DNA of 64,000 bases from Aliihoeflea aestuarii (GTDB taxonomy: Bacteria; Pseudomonadota; Alphaproteobacteria; Rhizobiales; Rhizobiaceae), in contig NZ_JAAAMK010000001.1 of NCBI RefSeq assembly GCF_024105665.1, forward strand, positions 186,001-250,000, written 5' to 3'. The stretch's first letter is position 1. Every line of letters begins with the position of its first letter. Shown piece by piece: positions 1-8,584 of the stretch. Both the position numbers and the translations under genes were made by a program. The notes under the pieces were generated by a model. The model was not told the DNA's origin and did no database searches. It worked only from the letters and a program-made list of their open reading frames with translations.

Positions 1-923
1 CCGGCAGACGGTTCAAGCATCGCCGCCAGATAGGCAAGGCTCCAGAGGCTCGCACCGGCATAGGCAGTCGCTGCCAGAATTTGCCAGCGGCGGATGGACG
101 CCACGCTCACGGTCGCGGCAAGCACGATCGCCAGATAGACGAAGAGCACCCAAGGGTTCGGCGCATCGGACGAAACGAGCATCGGCGTGAGATAGGAGCC
201 GATCAGGCCGAGCCCGGCCAAAGCCTGCCCATGCACCAGCGCGATGACGATTGTCGCGATGGCGAGCGCACCGAGAACGACAAACGTCGCGGCAGGTCCG
301 ATGAACCCGTAAAGCGCATGCGCCGCGTAGACCGCGCCGAACAGGGTGAAGGCGGATGCTGCTGTAAGGATCGCCGGTATGTATGCACCGCTCACGCCGG
401 CGACCGGTGCTCGAAAGCCCTTGCGACGGGCAAGTTCGCCCGCTGCCGCCAGGGCGCAGCCGAAAAGCGCGGCGAATGTCAGCCGCACGCCGGGACCGAA
501 AATGCCCGCTTCCAGCGAATAGCGCACGAGGAAAATACCGCCGAGCGCCAGTGCCAGCCCACCGACCCAGACCGCCCAGCGCGTGCCGAGTGCGGTCTCG
601 ATATCCGGTTTTTCGGCTACCAGCGTCGGTACGGAGGGCTGCTCGGCCTCTTCCGCCTGAACGGGAACCGCCGTCGCCCTCCACGGACCTGTGGAAACCT
701 CCTCGGCCCTGGCTTCCTCCAAAGCTGGAGCGCTCTCCTCAGGCATCGCTGAAACGACGGCCTCTTCCACGGTCGATTCCGCTTGGGTAGCCGTCACGGC
801 ATTCGAAGATGCGATCTGCGTCCGCAACGATGCGATGCTGCGCTCCAGAACCTGAAGACGCGCGTTCTGCTTGTTCAACAGGATAAAGGCCACCACGAGG
901 GCGATGATGATGAGCAATTCCAA
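1..923 (-). CDS. DUF2339 multi-pass membrane protein, 5' part (runs off left edge)
   Basis: About 307 residues are visible and the gene continues beyond base 1. An N-terminal membrane anchor (ELLIIIALVVAFILL) is followed by a short coiled stretch, an acidic Glu/Ala/Pro-rich linker, then a succession of hydrophobic helices starting at GTRWAVWVGGLALALGGIFL, which is the recognisable DUF2339 entry. Function is unknown for the family; it is an inner-membrane protein. The best N-terminus uses a TTG codon at 923, because the frame is closed just upstream. A better-looking start, ATG at 975 with GGAGGG nine bases ahead, lies in a different frame, so either TTG is used or one base is extra between 975 and 923. 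Divergent from the transporter operon at 1.4 kb. Confidence 0.75.
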   Translation of the reverse strand, partial: MELLIIIALVVAFILLNKQNARLQVLERSIASLRTQIASSNAVTATQAESTVEEAVVSAMPEESAPALEEARAEEVSTGPWRATAVPVQAEEAEQPSVPTLVAEKPDIETALGTRWAVWVGGLALALGGIFLVRYSLEAGIFGPGVRLTFAALFGCALAAAGELARRKGFRAPVAGVSGAYIPAILTAASAFTLFGAVYAAHALYGFIGPAATFVVLGALAIATIVIALVHGQALAGLGLIGSYLTPMLVSSDAPNPWVLFVYLAIVLAATVSVASIRRWQILAATAYAGASLWSLAYLAAMLEPSA

Positions 924-1239
924 CGCGGCGCCCCGAATACTTCAGGCCGACACCGCGCTGGACGACGGCCGCCATCTGTTTGAACCCTCCGATTTGTAGT
1001 TGAAACGATTGCGTTGAGCGAGAGTAAAGCGCGCCGCCCAAGCTGCGCCCCGGTGAGAGACGGGCGCAAGTGACCTTTTCTTCTAGTCTTGCTAGTTCGC
1101 GCGTGGCCTTCAGGCGAAGGTCGGTGCGCGACGATCGGAAAATGACGGGGCTTTGATCGCGATCGTCGTCGTCCTTTGGGCGCTTTGGTGCGCGGTTCGC
1201 CCGCGAGCGAACCCGGAACGGAGCGCCTGATCAAAGGAC

Positions 1240-1338
1240 AAGTATACATCATGCGACCGCCCGATCGGCGACTTTCAGCGACTTTCGACGTTTTCCTGGG
1301 ACACATCCTCTTGCGAATGGCAAAACCATGTATACACT
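1240..1338. promoter_or_regulatory. Two GTATAC palindromes, candidate GntR-type operators
   Basis: The palindromic core GTATAC occurs at 1242-1247 (in AAGTATACATC) and again at 1330-1335 (in CATGTATACAC), 88 bp apart, upstream of the HAAT transporter operon. Cores of this type are typical operators of FadR/VanR-like GntR regulators. No such regulator is encoded next door, so the regulator would act in trans. The rest of 976-1427 holds no gene I can support. Confidence 0.4.
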
Positions 1339-1359
1339 TCGATCCAGGAGGAACGACCC

Positions 1360-1390
1360 GGCGAAGCGCGATTGCGTATCCTGCTTCGCC
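1360..1390 (+). promoter_or_regulatory. Leader stem-loop before the substrate-binding protein gene
   Basis: Perfect 8-bp inverted repeat GGCGAAGC (1360-1367) and GCTTCGCC (1383-1390) with a 15-nt loop, ending about 25 bases before the ribosome binding site GGGAGG of the gene at 1428. It could stabilise or modulate the mRNA; there is no T-run, so it is not an obvious terminator. Confidence 0.3.
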
Positions 1391-1427
1391 GTGGCAACAA
1401 AGCCGTCAGGCAATGGGAGGAATTCGC

Positions 1428-2603
1428 ATGTTGGGACGAACCGCAGCAGTTGCAATGCTCGGACTGGGTACCGCCTTGTCCACCGGCGCATATGCGCAGG
1501 AAACCGTTAAAATCGGCGTCATCCTGCCCTATTCGGGGCCGTTCGCCGACGCCGCCAATCAGCTTCAGGCCGGCATCGACCTTTATATCGCCACGCATGG
1601 CGACGAAGTCGCCGGCAAGAAGATCGAAATCATCCGCCGCGACACCGGCGGCCCGGCTCCTGACGTCGCCCAGCGCATGGCGCAGGAGCTCGTCGTGCGC
1701 GAAGGTGTCGACATCCTTGCCGGTTTCGCGTTGACGCCCGAAGCGCTCGGGGCCGCACCCGTGGCCGAGGAAGCGCAAAAGCTGATGGTCGTGATGAACG
1801 CGGCGACCTCCATGGTCACCGAGCAGTCCGAATATATCGTGCGCACATCGCTCACCATCCCGCAGGTCAACTACGCCTTCGGCCAGTGGGCGTATGAGAA
1901 CGGCATCCGCCAGACCTATACGCTGGTCTCCGACTATGGGCCGGGCCATGATGCGGAAAGCTCGTTCGCCGACGGCTTCAGGGAAGCCGGCGGCGAGATC
2001 GTCGGCGCCGACCGCACGCCGGTCGCGAACCCAGATTTCTCGGCCTATGTGCAGCGCGTTCGAGATGCCAATCCGGAAGCCGTCTATATCTTCGTTCCGG
2101 GCGGCGCGCAGCCGGCCGCCATCGGCAAGGCGTTGTCGGATCGCGGCCTGACGCCGCCCGACACGAAAATCCTCGCGCAGGGCGAACTGACCCATCCCGA
2201 GGCGCTGGACGGTATGGGCGAGACTGCACTCGGCATCATCACCACCTTCCACTACACGCTCGAGCGCGACGACCCGATCAACAACGAGTTCGTCGAGGGC
2301 TACACCTCCGCCAACAACGGCCGCGAGCCGGACCTCTTCTCGATCGGCGGCTATGACGGCATGCACCTGATCTACGAGACGCTGAAAGCGACGGAAGGCG
2401 ACGCGTCGGGCGATGCACTCGTGGAAGCGGCCAAGGGCATGGCGTGGGAAAGCCCGCGCGGTCCGATGTCGATCGACCCGGAAACGCGCGACGTGATCCA
2501 GACCGTCTACATCCGTGAAGTCCAAGAGGTCGACGGCGAGTTGCAGAACGTCATCATCGACGAAATCCCTGACGTGAAAGATCCGCTGCACGGCGCGAAC
2601 TGA
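1428..2603 (+). CDS. HAAT-family ABC transporter substrate-binding protein (Peripla_BP_6)
   Basis: 391-residue periplasmic binding protein. The start at 1428 is set by GGGAGG eight bases upstream and by the signal peptide that follows (MLGRTAAVAMLGLG..., cleavage after AYA-QE). The mature protein opens with VKIGVILPYSGPFADA, the standard entry of the Leu/Ile/Val-type periplasmic fold; a lobe with YTLVSDYGPGHDA and the late GYDGMHLIYETLK segment also fit. It should capture the ligand for the permeases and ATPases encoded directly downstream in the same order as livKHMGF. The ligand cannot be read from sequence; relatives bind amino acids, amides, urea or aromatic acids. Possible control by the GTATAC sites upstream. 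Confidence 0.88.
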   Translation: MLGRTAAVAMLGLGTALSTGAYAQETVKIGVILPYSGPFADAANQLQAGIDLYIATHGDEVAGKKIEIIRRDTGGPAPDVAQRMAQELVVREGVDILAGFALTPEALGAAPVAEEAQKLMVVMNAATSMVTEQSEYIVRTSLTIPQVNYAFGQWAYENGIRQTYTLVSDYGPGHDAESSFADGFREAGGEIVGADRTPVANPDFSAYVQRVRDANPEAVYIFVPGGAQPAAIGKALSDRGLTPPDTKILAQGELTHPEALDGMGETALGIITTFHYTLERDDPINNEFVEGYTSANNGREPDLFSIGGYDGMHLIYETLKATEGDASGDALVEAAKGMAWESPRGPMSIDPETRDVIQTVYIREVQEVDGELQNVIIDEIPDVKDPLHGAN

Positions 2604-2636
2604 GACTGACGGCCGAGCAGGAGCGAGACCCGGATC

Positions 2637-3500
2637 GTGATCAACCAGATCGTCATCGTCCTGTTCGACGGTTTCGCCTTCGGGATGCTTTTGTTCGTCC
2701 TGTCGGTGGGGCTGTCGGTCACGCTCGGATTGATGAACTTCATCAATCTGGCGCATGGCGCATTCGGCATGCTGGGCGGCTATATCGCCGTCCTGACCAT
2801 GCGCCAGCTCGGCCTTCCCTTCCTGCTCGCGCTGCCGGCCGCTTTCCTTGCGGCAGCACTCGTCAGCGTCGTTTTCGAGCGCACGCTCTTTCGCCGGCTC
2901 TACAAGGCCGGCGAACTCAATCAGGTGCTGTTCACCATCGGCATGGTGTTCGTGGCGGCGGCGCTCGCAACCTACTTCTTCGGCACCGTCCAGCAGGTCA
3001 TTCCCCTGCCCTCCTGGCTGCGCGGCTCGGTCGAATTCGCCGGCATGCGCTTCGGCGTCTACCGCATCTTCATCATCGTCGTGGCGCTCGCCGTCACCGC
3101 CATTCTCGTCTTCGGGCTGGAGCGCACCCGTCTCGGAGCGCAGATTCGCGCCTCGGTCGACAACCAGCGGGTCGCGCAGGGGCTCGGCATGAATGTCGAG
3201 CGCACCTTCGCGATCACCTTCGCGCTGGGCAGCGGCCTTGCCGGTCTCGGCGGCGCGTTGGCGATCGAGATCGTCGGCCTCGACCCGTCCTTCGGCTTCC
3301 ACTTCCTCGTCTATGTGCTGATCGTCGTTTCGGTCGGCGGCCTCGGCTCGATCACCGGCTCGTTCGTCGGGGCGGCGCTGCTCGGTATCGGTGACGTGGC
3401 CGGCAAATATTTCGTGCCCGAGATCGGATCGTTCCTGATCTACCTGCTTCTCGTGGCGATCCTGCTCGTGCGGCCGCGCGGCATTTTCGGCAAACGGTGA
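2637..3500 (+). CDS. HAAT ABC transporter permease, LivH type
   Basis: 287-residue inner-membrane permease, GTG start with AGGAG about 13 bases upstream. The N-terminus contains LSVGLSVTLGLMNFINLAHGAF, the conserved LivH segment, and the cytoplasmic coupling region around AQIRASVDNQRVAQGLGMNV followed by LAGLGGALA. It pairs with the LivM-type subunit to form the translocation pore. Lies 33 bases after the binding protein gene and its stop overlaps the next start (GTGA), so translation is probably coupled. Confidence 0.88.
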   Translation: MINQIVIVLFDGFAFGMLLFVLSVGLSVTLGLMNFINLAHGAFGMLGGYIAVLTMRQLGLPFLLALPAAFLAAALVSVVFERTLFRRLYKAGELNQVLFTIGMVFVAAALATYFFGTVQQVIPLPSWLRGSVEFAGMRFGVYRIFIIVVALAVTAILVFGLERTRLGAQIRASVDNQRVAQGLGMNVERTFAITFALGSGLAGLGGALAIEIVGLDPSFGFHFLVYVLIVVSVGGLGSITGSFVGAALLGIGDVAGKYFVPEIGSFLIYLLLVAILLVRPRGIFGKR

Positions 3501-4492
3501 TCCGCATGAACGCTGCGAACCCGACCCTTGGCGATCCGCATGTCTGGCTGAAACGCCAGAGCCGCTGGTCGCCTTTCGAAATCCTCTTCTGGCTGGCCGC
3601 GCTCCTGCCCTTCTTCCTCTTTCCGACTTATTTGACGCTGGCGAGCCAGGTCGCCATCGTCGCGCTCTTCGCCATCTCGGTCGACCTCGTGCTCGGCTAT
3701 GCCGGCATTGTCACGCTCGGCCACGCGATGTTCTTCGGCCTTGGCGCCTATGCGGCTGGCATCATCAGCGTGCATGGCTGGGGCGAACCACTGACCGGCC
3801 TGATCTTCGCCGGCGCGTTCGCGGGGCTTATCGGCTTCATCGTCTCGTTTCTCATCGTGCGCGTTCAGCATCTGGCACTGATCATGGTCACGCTCGGCCT
3901 CGGCTTCCTGACCCTCGAACTTGCCAATTCGATGTCATGGCTGACAGGCGGCGCGGACGGTCTGCGCGGCATCAGCACCTGGCCGATCTTCAATCAGTTT
4001 CGCTTCGATTTGTGGGGCTACACGGCCTATTCCTATTCGCTGATCGCGCTTTTCGTCGGCTTTCTCATCTCGCGCCGGATCGTGCATTCGTCCTTCGGCC
4101 TGTCGCTGCGCGGCATTCGCGAAAACGTCACGCGCATGCCGGCGATCGGCTCGGACTACAAGTTCCACCTGCGCAAGATCTACACGATCTCGGCCGCGAT
4201 GGCCGGCGTCGCGGGCGCGCTGCTCACGCAGACCACTAACACGGTCGCACTGGATTCGCTGTCGTTTCAGCGCTCCGCCGATGTCGTCGTCATGCTGATC
4301 CTCGGCGGGACGGGCCGGCTTTATGGCGCGATCCTCGGCGCGATCATCTTTCTCATCGCGCGCGACCAGCTTTCGGGCGTCAATCCGCAATATTGGTATT
4401 TCTGGATCGGCGTCCTCCTGATGATCGTCGTCCTGTTCATGCCGAAAGGCATATTGGGCTTCCTTGCCCGCATCGCAGGCAGGCGCGACTAA
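3497..4492 (+). CDS. HAAT ABC transporter permease, LivM type
   Basis: 331-residue permease. The start is GTG at 3497, overlapping the upstream TGA; ATG at 3506 is an alternative. Conserved LivM features are visible: ISVDLVLGYAGIVTLGHAMFFGLGAYAAG near the N-terminus, SLRGIRENVTRMPAIG at the ATPase interface, and ILGGTGRLYGAILGA in the C-terminal half. Forms the second half of the pore with the LivH-type protein. Its stop overlaps the ATG of the following ATPase (TAATG). Confidence 0.88.
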   Translation: MIRMNAANPTLGDPHVWLKRQSRWSPFEILFWLAALLPFFLFPTYLTLASQVAIVALFAISVDLVLGYAGIVTLGHAMFFGLGAYAAGIISVHGWGEPLTGLIFAGAFAGLIGFIVSFLIVRVQHLALIMVTLGLGFLTLELANSMSWLTGGADGLRGISTWPIFNQFRFDLWGYTAYSYSLIALFVGFLISRRIVHSSFGLSLRGIRENVTRMPAIGSDYKFHLRKIYTISAAMAGVAGALLTQTTNTVALDSLSFQRSADVVVMLILGGTGRLYGAILGAIIFLIARDQLSGVNPQYWYFWIGVLLMIVVLFMPKGILGFLARIAGRRD

Positions 4493-5256
4493 TGGCCGGG
4501 CAAGATTTCGTCCTCACCACGCAAGCGCTCAAGAAGAGCTTCGGCAAGCTCGAAGTCGCGCGCGACATCTCGCTCAGCCTTCCGCGCGGCTGCCGCTACG
4601 CGCTCATCGGCCCGAACGGCGCTGGCAAGACCACGCTGATCAACCTCGTCAATGGCCAGCTCAAGCCCGATTCCGGCCGCATCCTTCTGGAAGGCGAGGA
4701 CATTACGCGGCTTTTGCCGGCCGACCGCGTACGGCGCGGCCTGACACGCACCTTCCAGATCAACCAGCTCTTTCCAGACCTGACACCGATCGAATCCGTC
4801 ACGCTTGCCGTTACCGAACGCGATGGCACGGCCGGCCAGTTCTGGCGCAGCCTTCATTCCCACACGGAAGCGATCGACGAAGCGTTTGCGATCCTCCAGC
4901 AACTCGGTCTCGCCGACGTCGCCACGCGGCTGACGCGGACCCTCGCTTACGGCCAGCAGCGCCTCCTGGAGATCGCGCTGGCGCTGGCGACGCGGCCGAA
5001 AGTGCTTCTCCTCGACGAGCCCGCAGCAGGCGTCCCAAAGGACGAAAGCGCCGCGCTGTTCGAGGTGATCGCCGCGCTGCCCGCAGATATCTCCGTGCTT
5101 TTCATCGAGCACGACATGGACATCGTGTTCCGCTTCGCCAGCCGCATCATCGTTCTCGTCGCCGGCGGCGTGCTGGTGGAAGACACGCCCGACGAGGTGC
5201 GCAACGATCCGCGCGTGCGCGAGGTCTATCTTGGACAGGCGGCGCATCATGGCTGA
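4492..5256 (+). CDS. HAAT ABC transporter ATP-binding protein, LivG type
   Basis: 254-residue cytoplasmic ATPase. Walker A is GPNGAGKT, the ABC signature is in the variant form LAYGQQRLLEIA (usual LSYGxQR), Walker B is VLLLDEPAAG, and the H-loop is IEHDMD. The DEPAAG segment and length put it in the LivG branch. Start chosen at the ATG overlapping the LivM stop. It supplies energy for the importer together with the LivF-type partner, with whose gene it overlaps by 8 bases. Confidence 0.88.
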   Translation: MAGQDFVLTTQALKKSFGKLEVARDISLSLPRGCRYALIGPNGAGKTTLINLVNGQLKPDSGRILLEGEDITRLLPADRVRRGLTRTFQINQLFPDLTPIESVTLAVTERDGTAGQFWRSLHSHTEAIDEAFAILQQLGLADVATRLTRTLAYGQQRLLEIALALATRPKVLLLDEPAAGVPKDESAALFEVIAALPADISVLFIEHDMDIVFRFASRIIVLVAGGVLVEDTPDEVRNDPRVREVYLGQAAHHG

Positions 5257-5965
5257 ACCCCTTCTCGAATTTCGCGACGTGCGCGCCGGCTATGGGGATG
5301 CCGTCGTGCTCGATGGCGTGTCGCTCGTCCTGCCCGCCAATGGCAGCCTCGCGCTGCTCGGGCGAAACGGCGTCGGCAAGACCACGCTGCTCCTGACCGC
5401 GATGGGCTTCGTGCGGCTGATGCGCGGCTCGATCTTTCTGGACGGCAAGGACATCTCGAAGCTCGCGCCGCACAAGCGCGCGCGGCTCGGTCTCGGCTGG
5501 GTGCCGCAGGAGCGCGACATCTTCCCCTCGCTGTCGGTCGAGGAGAACCTGACGGTCGCCGCGCGGCCGGGTCGGTGGGATGTCGGGGCCGTCTATGGGC
5601 TTTTTCCGCGCCTGAAGGAACGACGCACCAATATGGGCAACCAGCTTTCCGGCGGCGAACAGCAGATGCTGACTATCGCGCGCACGCTGATGACCAACCC
5701 ATCCGTCCTGCTTCTCGACGAACCGCTCGAAGGCCTTGCACCCATCATCGTCGAGGAACTGACGGCAGCCGTGAAGAAGATGGCTGAGGACGAAGGCATC
5801 GCTCTCGTTTTGGTCGAACAGCACGCGCAGGTGGCGCTCGGGCTGACGAAGGACGCCGTCATCATCGAACGCGGCGAGATCATGCATCGCGCGCCCTCCG
5901 CCGATCTCTTGAACGACAGCGGCACGCTGGATCGATATCTCGGATTGAAGCTCGGCGGCGGCTGA
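5249..5965 (+). CDS. HAAT ABC transporter ATP-binding protein, LivF type
   Basis: 238-residue ATPase, last gene of the operon. Walker A GRNGVGKTT, Q-loop in GWVPQERDIFPSLSVEENL, signature LSGGEQQM, Walker B VLLLDEPLEGLAP and H-loop VEQHAQ are all present and are characteristic of LivF. Forms the heterodimeric ATPase with the LivG-type subunit. ATG at 5249 lies inside the end of the upstream gene. No clear terminator with a T-run follows; the next 119 bases carry the palindrome at 6056. Confidence 0.88.
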   Translation: MAEPLLEFRDVRAGYGDAVVLDGVSLVLPANGSLALLGRNGVGKTTLLLTAMGFVRLMRGSIFLDGKDISKLAPHKRARLGLGWVPQERDIFPSLSVEENLTVAARPGRWDVGAVYGLFPRLKERRTNMGNQLSGGEQQMLTIARTLMTNPSVLLLDEPLEGLAPIIVEELTAAVKKMAEDEGIALVLVEQHAQVALGLTKDAVIIERGEIMHRAPSADLLNDSGTLDRYLGLKLGGG

Positions 5966-6055
5966 AGCGCCGCAGGCGGCGTCAAAAGCGCGCACGGCCG
6001 GGAATTGACGGCGCCTTATGCCGCCTCTCTATTTTCCACATCCGACAATCCTGCT

Positions 6056-6070
6056 AATGCGAAACGCATT
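6056..6070. promoter_or_regulatory. Palindrome AATGCG-AAA-CGCATT before copper-related genes
   Basis: Perfect inverted repeat AATGCG/CGCATT with a 3-base spacer, 15 bases before the start of the DUF2946-like gene. Its symmetry resembles operators of Fur-superfamily metalloregulators, but it is not an exact match to a box I can name. Assignment as a metal-responsive operator rests mainly on the neighbouring copper chaperone. Confidence 0.35.
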
Positions 6071-6084
6071 GGCGGTACGGACAA

Positions 6085-6474
6085 TTGAACAATCTGCGCA
6101 GACATCGGTGGAATGGCGGGACCGCGATCTTCTCGGCTGCGATGCTGTTTTTCCAGTTGGTTCTGGGCGGCTTCGCGCTTGGTACGGCCGCTGCCGCGAC
6201 ACCGACACTCGATATTTTCGGCAATCCCCTGTGCATCACCGGCACGCATGCGCCGAACGGCGAGGACGGCCGCGAGCACTCGGGTCTGCCCCATTGCTGC
6301 ACGCCCGGCTGTTCGATGTTCGCGCCGTTCAAGAGCGTCGACCGCGAAGGGTCCGCTTTCACCAATCCGCTCGCCTTGCAGGCCGAGCTGTCCGTCCCTG
6401 CCCGTGTCGGCATCGCCGCGCTTCTGGAAGACCACGATCCGGGCAATCCGCGCGCGCCTCCTCTTCATCTTTGA
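6085..6474 (+). CDS. Small secreted Cys-rich protein, DUF2946-like
   Basis: 129 residues from a TTG start at 6085; an internal ATG at 6142 ([10 protein letters not shown]) is possible. One hydrophobic signal-like segment (about residues 16-38) ends in AAAATPT. The mature part has a conserved-looking cluster [12 protein letters not shown] and a Glu/His-containing tail. DUF2946-type proteins have such a layout and are often linked to copper genes; a metal-handling role is inferred from that and from the PCu(A)C gene 64 bases downstream. The start codon is the weakest part of the call. Confidence 0.55.
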   Translation: MNNLRRHRWNGGTAIFSAAMLFFQLVLGGFALGTAAAATPTLDIFGNPLCITGTHAPNGEDGREHSGLPHCCTPGCSMFAPFKSVDREGSAFTNPLALQAELSVPARVGIAALLEDHDPGNPRAPPLHL

Positions 6475-6538
6475 AATCCGGGAATCCCAATTTCAAAGAT
6501 ACGCCGGTCCGTGGACGCGGCGAAAAGGAGTATATCGA

Positions 6539-7063
6539 ATGTCGTTCAACTTTTATCCGGGCGCACGCGCCGCCGTTCTTTCCGGGCTTTTCCTTGCCAC
6601 GACCATAGCGTCGCAAGCCCATGAATTCAAAGCCGGTGACATCGAGATCGACCATCCATGGTCGCGCGCCACACCCGAAGGCGCGCGCGTTGCCGCAGGC
6701 TATATGGTGCTGAAGAACAACGGAACGGAACCCGACCGCCTGGTCTCGATCACGGGTGAAATCGGAAGCCGCGCCGAGCTCCACGAAATGACCGTCAACG
6801 AGCAAGGCGTCATGACCATGAGACCCCTCGCCGATGGCCTCGAAATCCCCGCCGGCGGCGAAGTCGCACTGGAGCCGGGCTCCTATCACATCATGTTCCT
6901 GGACCTGGAAAGCGGCCTGAAGGAAGGCGAAACCTTCACCGGCACGCTGACGTTTGAAACGGCCGGCGAAGTCGAGATCGAGTATCATATCGACGCGATG
7001 GGAGGCGGCTCTGCCCATGACGACCATGGATCCCATGGCGATCACGGCAGCCACGGCGGCTAA
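6539..7063 (+). CDS. PCu(A)C periplasmic copper chaperone
   Basis: 174 residues, strong ribosome site AAAAGGAG before the ATG. A signal peptide ends near SQA-HEF. Family features: [21 protein letters not shown], and the metal-binding His/Met set at H82, M84, M94, H117 and M119. The protein ends with a His-rich tail of repeated HGS/HGD units (residues 160-172), a probable extra metal site. PCu(A)C proteins deliver Cu(I) to cytochrome c oxidase in the periplasm. A DUF2946-like gene precedes it and a strong terminator follows, so the two probably form one transcription unit. Confidence 0.85.
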   Translation: MSFNFYPGARAAVLSGLFLATTIASQAHEFKAGDIEIDHPWSRATPEGARVAAGYMVLKNNGTEPDRLVSITGEIGSRAELHEMTVNEQGVMTMRPLADGLEIPAGGEVALEPGSYHIMFLDLESGLKEGETFTGTLTFETAGEVEIEYHIDAMGGGSAHDDHGSHGDHGSHGG

Positions 7064-7089
7064 GTTTTCCGCATTGCCATGACTCGATC

Positions 7090-7121
7090 AAAGGTGGCTG
7101 CGTAACGCGGCCACCTTTTTT
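7090..7121 (+). terminator. Rho-independent terminator after the PCu(A)C gene
   Basis: Stem AAAGGTGGC (7090-7098) pairs with GCCACCTTT (7110-7118), 11-nt loop, followed by a T-run. It ends the copper-chaperone unit. Confidence 0.85.
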
Positions 7122-7256
7122 GTGTTCGCTGCCGCGACAATGAATTGCTACGGCAAAGCCCAGCGAAGGGTCGATCTGCCGATCGTGCTTCACGTTGCGG
7201 CGATCGACATGGTAACGAGGCCCAGCGCCCGCTTGCCCAAACGCCGAGGACTTCAA

Positions 7257-7640
7257 ATGAACCGCCAGCAACCCGCCTCTTCCATCCCGGTCGCGTGGCT
7301 GAAGCCCATCCCCGAAGGCTATCGGATTCCGCTGTGGCGATGGCTTCTGGTTCCCGCGACCGTTCTGATGCTCAAGCGCAGCGGCGGGGTCTGGATCAGC
7401 GGCACGCTTACGCTGGCCGAAGACGACTTGCGGTTCACGCAGACCAAGGCCATCAAGACGAAATCTACGCAGTTGGAGGAATGGACCGTCCCGCTTGGCC
7501 AGATCACCGACCTGACGGTCGCGCCCGGTTTCGCCTCCGAAACCTTGCGCATCACGCATGCGAATGGAGTCCATAAATTGATGGCGGCCAGATCCGAGGA
7601 TTTCGTCGCGGGTCTGCGCAAGGCGCTTTCCGCACGCTGA
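7257..7640 (+). CDS. Hypothetical protein, possibly PH/GRAM-like
   Basis: 127 residues; ATG with GAGGA seven to eight bases upstream. After a short N-terminus (YRIPLWRWLLVPATVLML) it reads as alternating beta strands: GGVWISGTLTLAEDDLRFTQ, then WTVPLGQITDLTVAPG, then ETLRITHANGVHKLMAA, and a final helix. This order resembles small PH- or GRAM-like domains, but no family signature is certain. Monocistronic between the terminator at 7.1 kb and the cold-shock gene. Confidence 0.6.
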   Translation: MNRQQPASSIPVAWLKPIPEGYRIPLWRWLLVPATVLMLKRSGGVWISGTLTLAEDDLRFTQTKAIKTKSTQLEEWTVPLGQITDLTVAPGFASETLRITHANGVHKLMAARSEDFVAGLRKALSAR

Positions 7641-7858
7641 TCCGTCGTCATGTTGCAAGCTCGGTGATGTTTATTTTCGCCGCAGCCTTGTTTCCATGGC
7701 GTCAGAGACTACATTCAGATGATCGATCTTGCTTGTCGGACTTTGTTACCGGCGCATCAGCGCCCTCGGCGATCCTCCTCTTTCAAAATCGAAATCTGCC
7801 ATTTGTGGCGGTAAATGCGGTTTTCGCATCTGTTTGAGACTCTTGAAAGGAAATCGCC

Positions 7859-8068
7859 ATGACGACCGGCGTAGTCAAGTTCTTCAATACGACCAAAGGC
7901 TTTGGTTTCATCCAGCCGGATACCGGCGGCGCGGACGTGTTCGTTCACATCTCTGCTGTCGAGCGCTCGGGCATGTCGACCCTGTCCGAAGGCCAGAAGG
8001 TCAGCTTCGACGTCGTGAAGGACAATCGCAGCGGCAAGAGCGCCGCCGAGAACCTTCAGTCTGCATAA
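7859..8068 (+). CDS. CspA-family cold-shock protein (copy 1)
   Basis: 69 residues, full-length CSD. RNP1-type GFGFIQP and RNP2-type VFVHIS are intact, so it should bind single-stranded RNA/DNA as an RNA chaperone. It sits behind a leader of more than 200 bases with no gene, typical of cold-shock mRNAs, and the ribosome site is TTGAAAGGAAATCGCC. A paralogue on the other strand at 14.7-14.9 kb differs at about nine residues and has nearly the same bases before its start. Confidence 0.92.
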   Translation: MTTGVVKFFNTTKGFGFIQPDTGGADVFVHISAVERSGMSTLSEGQKVSFDVVKDNRSGKSAAENLQSA

Positions 8069-8132
8069 CGAGATTGCGCTTCTGGTCCTTGACCACGGAT
8101 GTACTGGCAATGATCATCGAGGCGCATTGGAG

Positions 8133-8157
8133 AGGCCGGGTTCGCCCGGCCTTTTTG
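8133..8157 (+). terminator. Rho-independent terminator of cspA copy 1
   Basis: AGGCCGGG (8133-8140), TTCG tetraloop, CCCGGCCT (8145-8152), then TTTT. Very stable hairpin ending the cold-shock transcript. Confidence 0.85.
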
Positions 8158-8182
8158 CTTTTCTGAGCGGAAGGACACCATC

Positions 8183-8431
8183 ATGGGCAACACCATCACC
8201 GAGCAGCCTCTCTTCGTCGCGAAACCATCGAAAGCCACCGCGAAGGCCGACCTGACGGATCACGCCGCTCGCGCGATCATCGGGGAAGAAGCCGCACGCC
8301 GCATCGCCAAGACGGAAAAGCTGCGGCTGGCGCGACTTGAGCACGAAGCGAAGCTGGCAGAGACGGAAGCGGCGGAAAAGCCGCGCGCGAAGAAGAAGGC
8401 GCCCGTCAAGCGCGCCAAATCCTCGACCTGA
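8183..8431 (+). CDS. Small basic/charged hypothetical protein
   Basis: 82 residues with GGAAGGA ten bases before the ATG. The centre is a predicted charged helix rich in Ala, Glu, Arg and Lys (EEAARRIAKTEKLRLARLEH) and the C-terminus is a Lys/Arg/Ala tail (KKKAPVKRAKSS) suggestive of nucleic-acid contact. No family recognised. It starts 26 bases after the terminator of the cold-shock gene; the second cold-shock gene also has a small Ala/Glu/Arg-rich helical protein beside it (14198-14569). Confidence 0.65.
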   Translation: MGNTITEQPLFVAKPSKATAKADLTDHAARAIIGEEAARRIAKTEKLRLARLEHEAKLAETEAAEKPRAKKKAPVKRAKSST

Positions 8432-8584
8432 CATTTCGCCCGGTAAGAACGGCCGGCCTACAACTTTTATTGTGCGGCCCAGGTGCTGGGCGACACGAGC
8501 CTGACGGCACGCATTGTGAAAACCGCCCGCTGGTTTGAACAAGGAGAGGCCAAGGTCGGTTCAGCGCCTCCAAAGTTGATTGAT

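Noticed and set aside
1275-3302. A 675-codon minus-strand frame opposite the HAAT binding protein and permease
   Set aside because: Same antisense artefact; the plus strand has a signal peptide and conserved LivH motifs.
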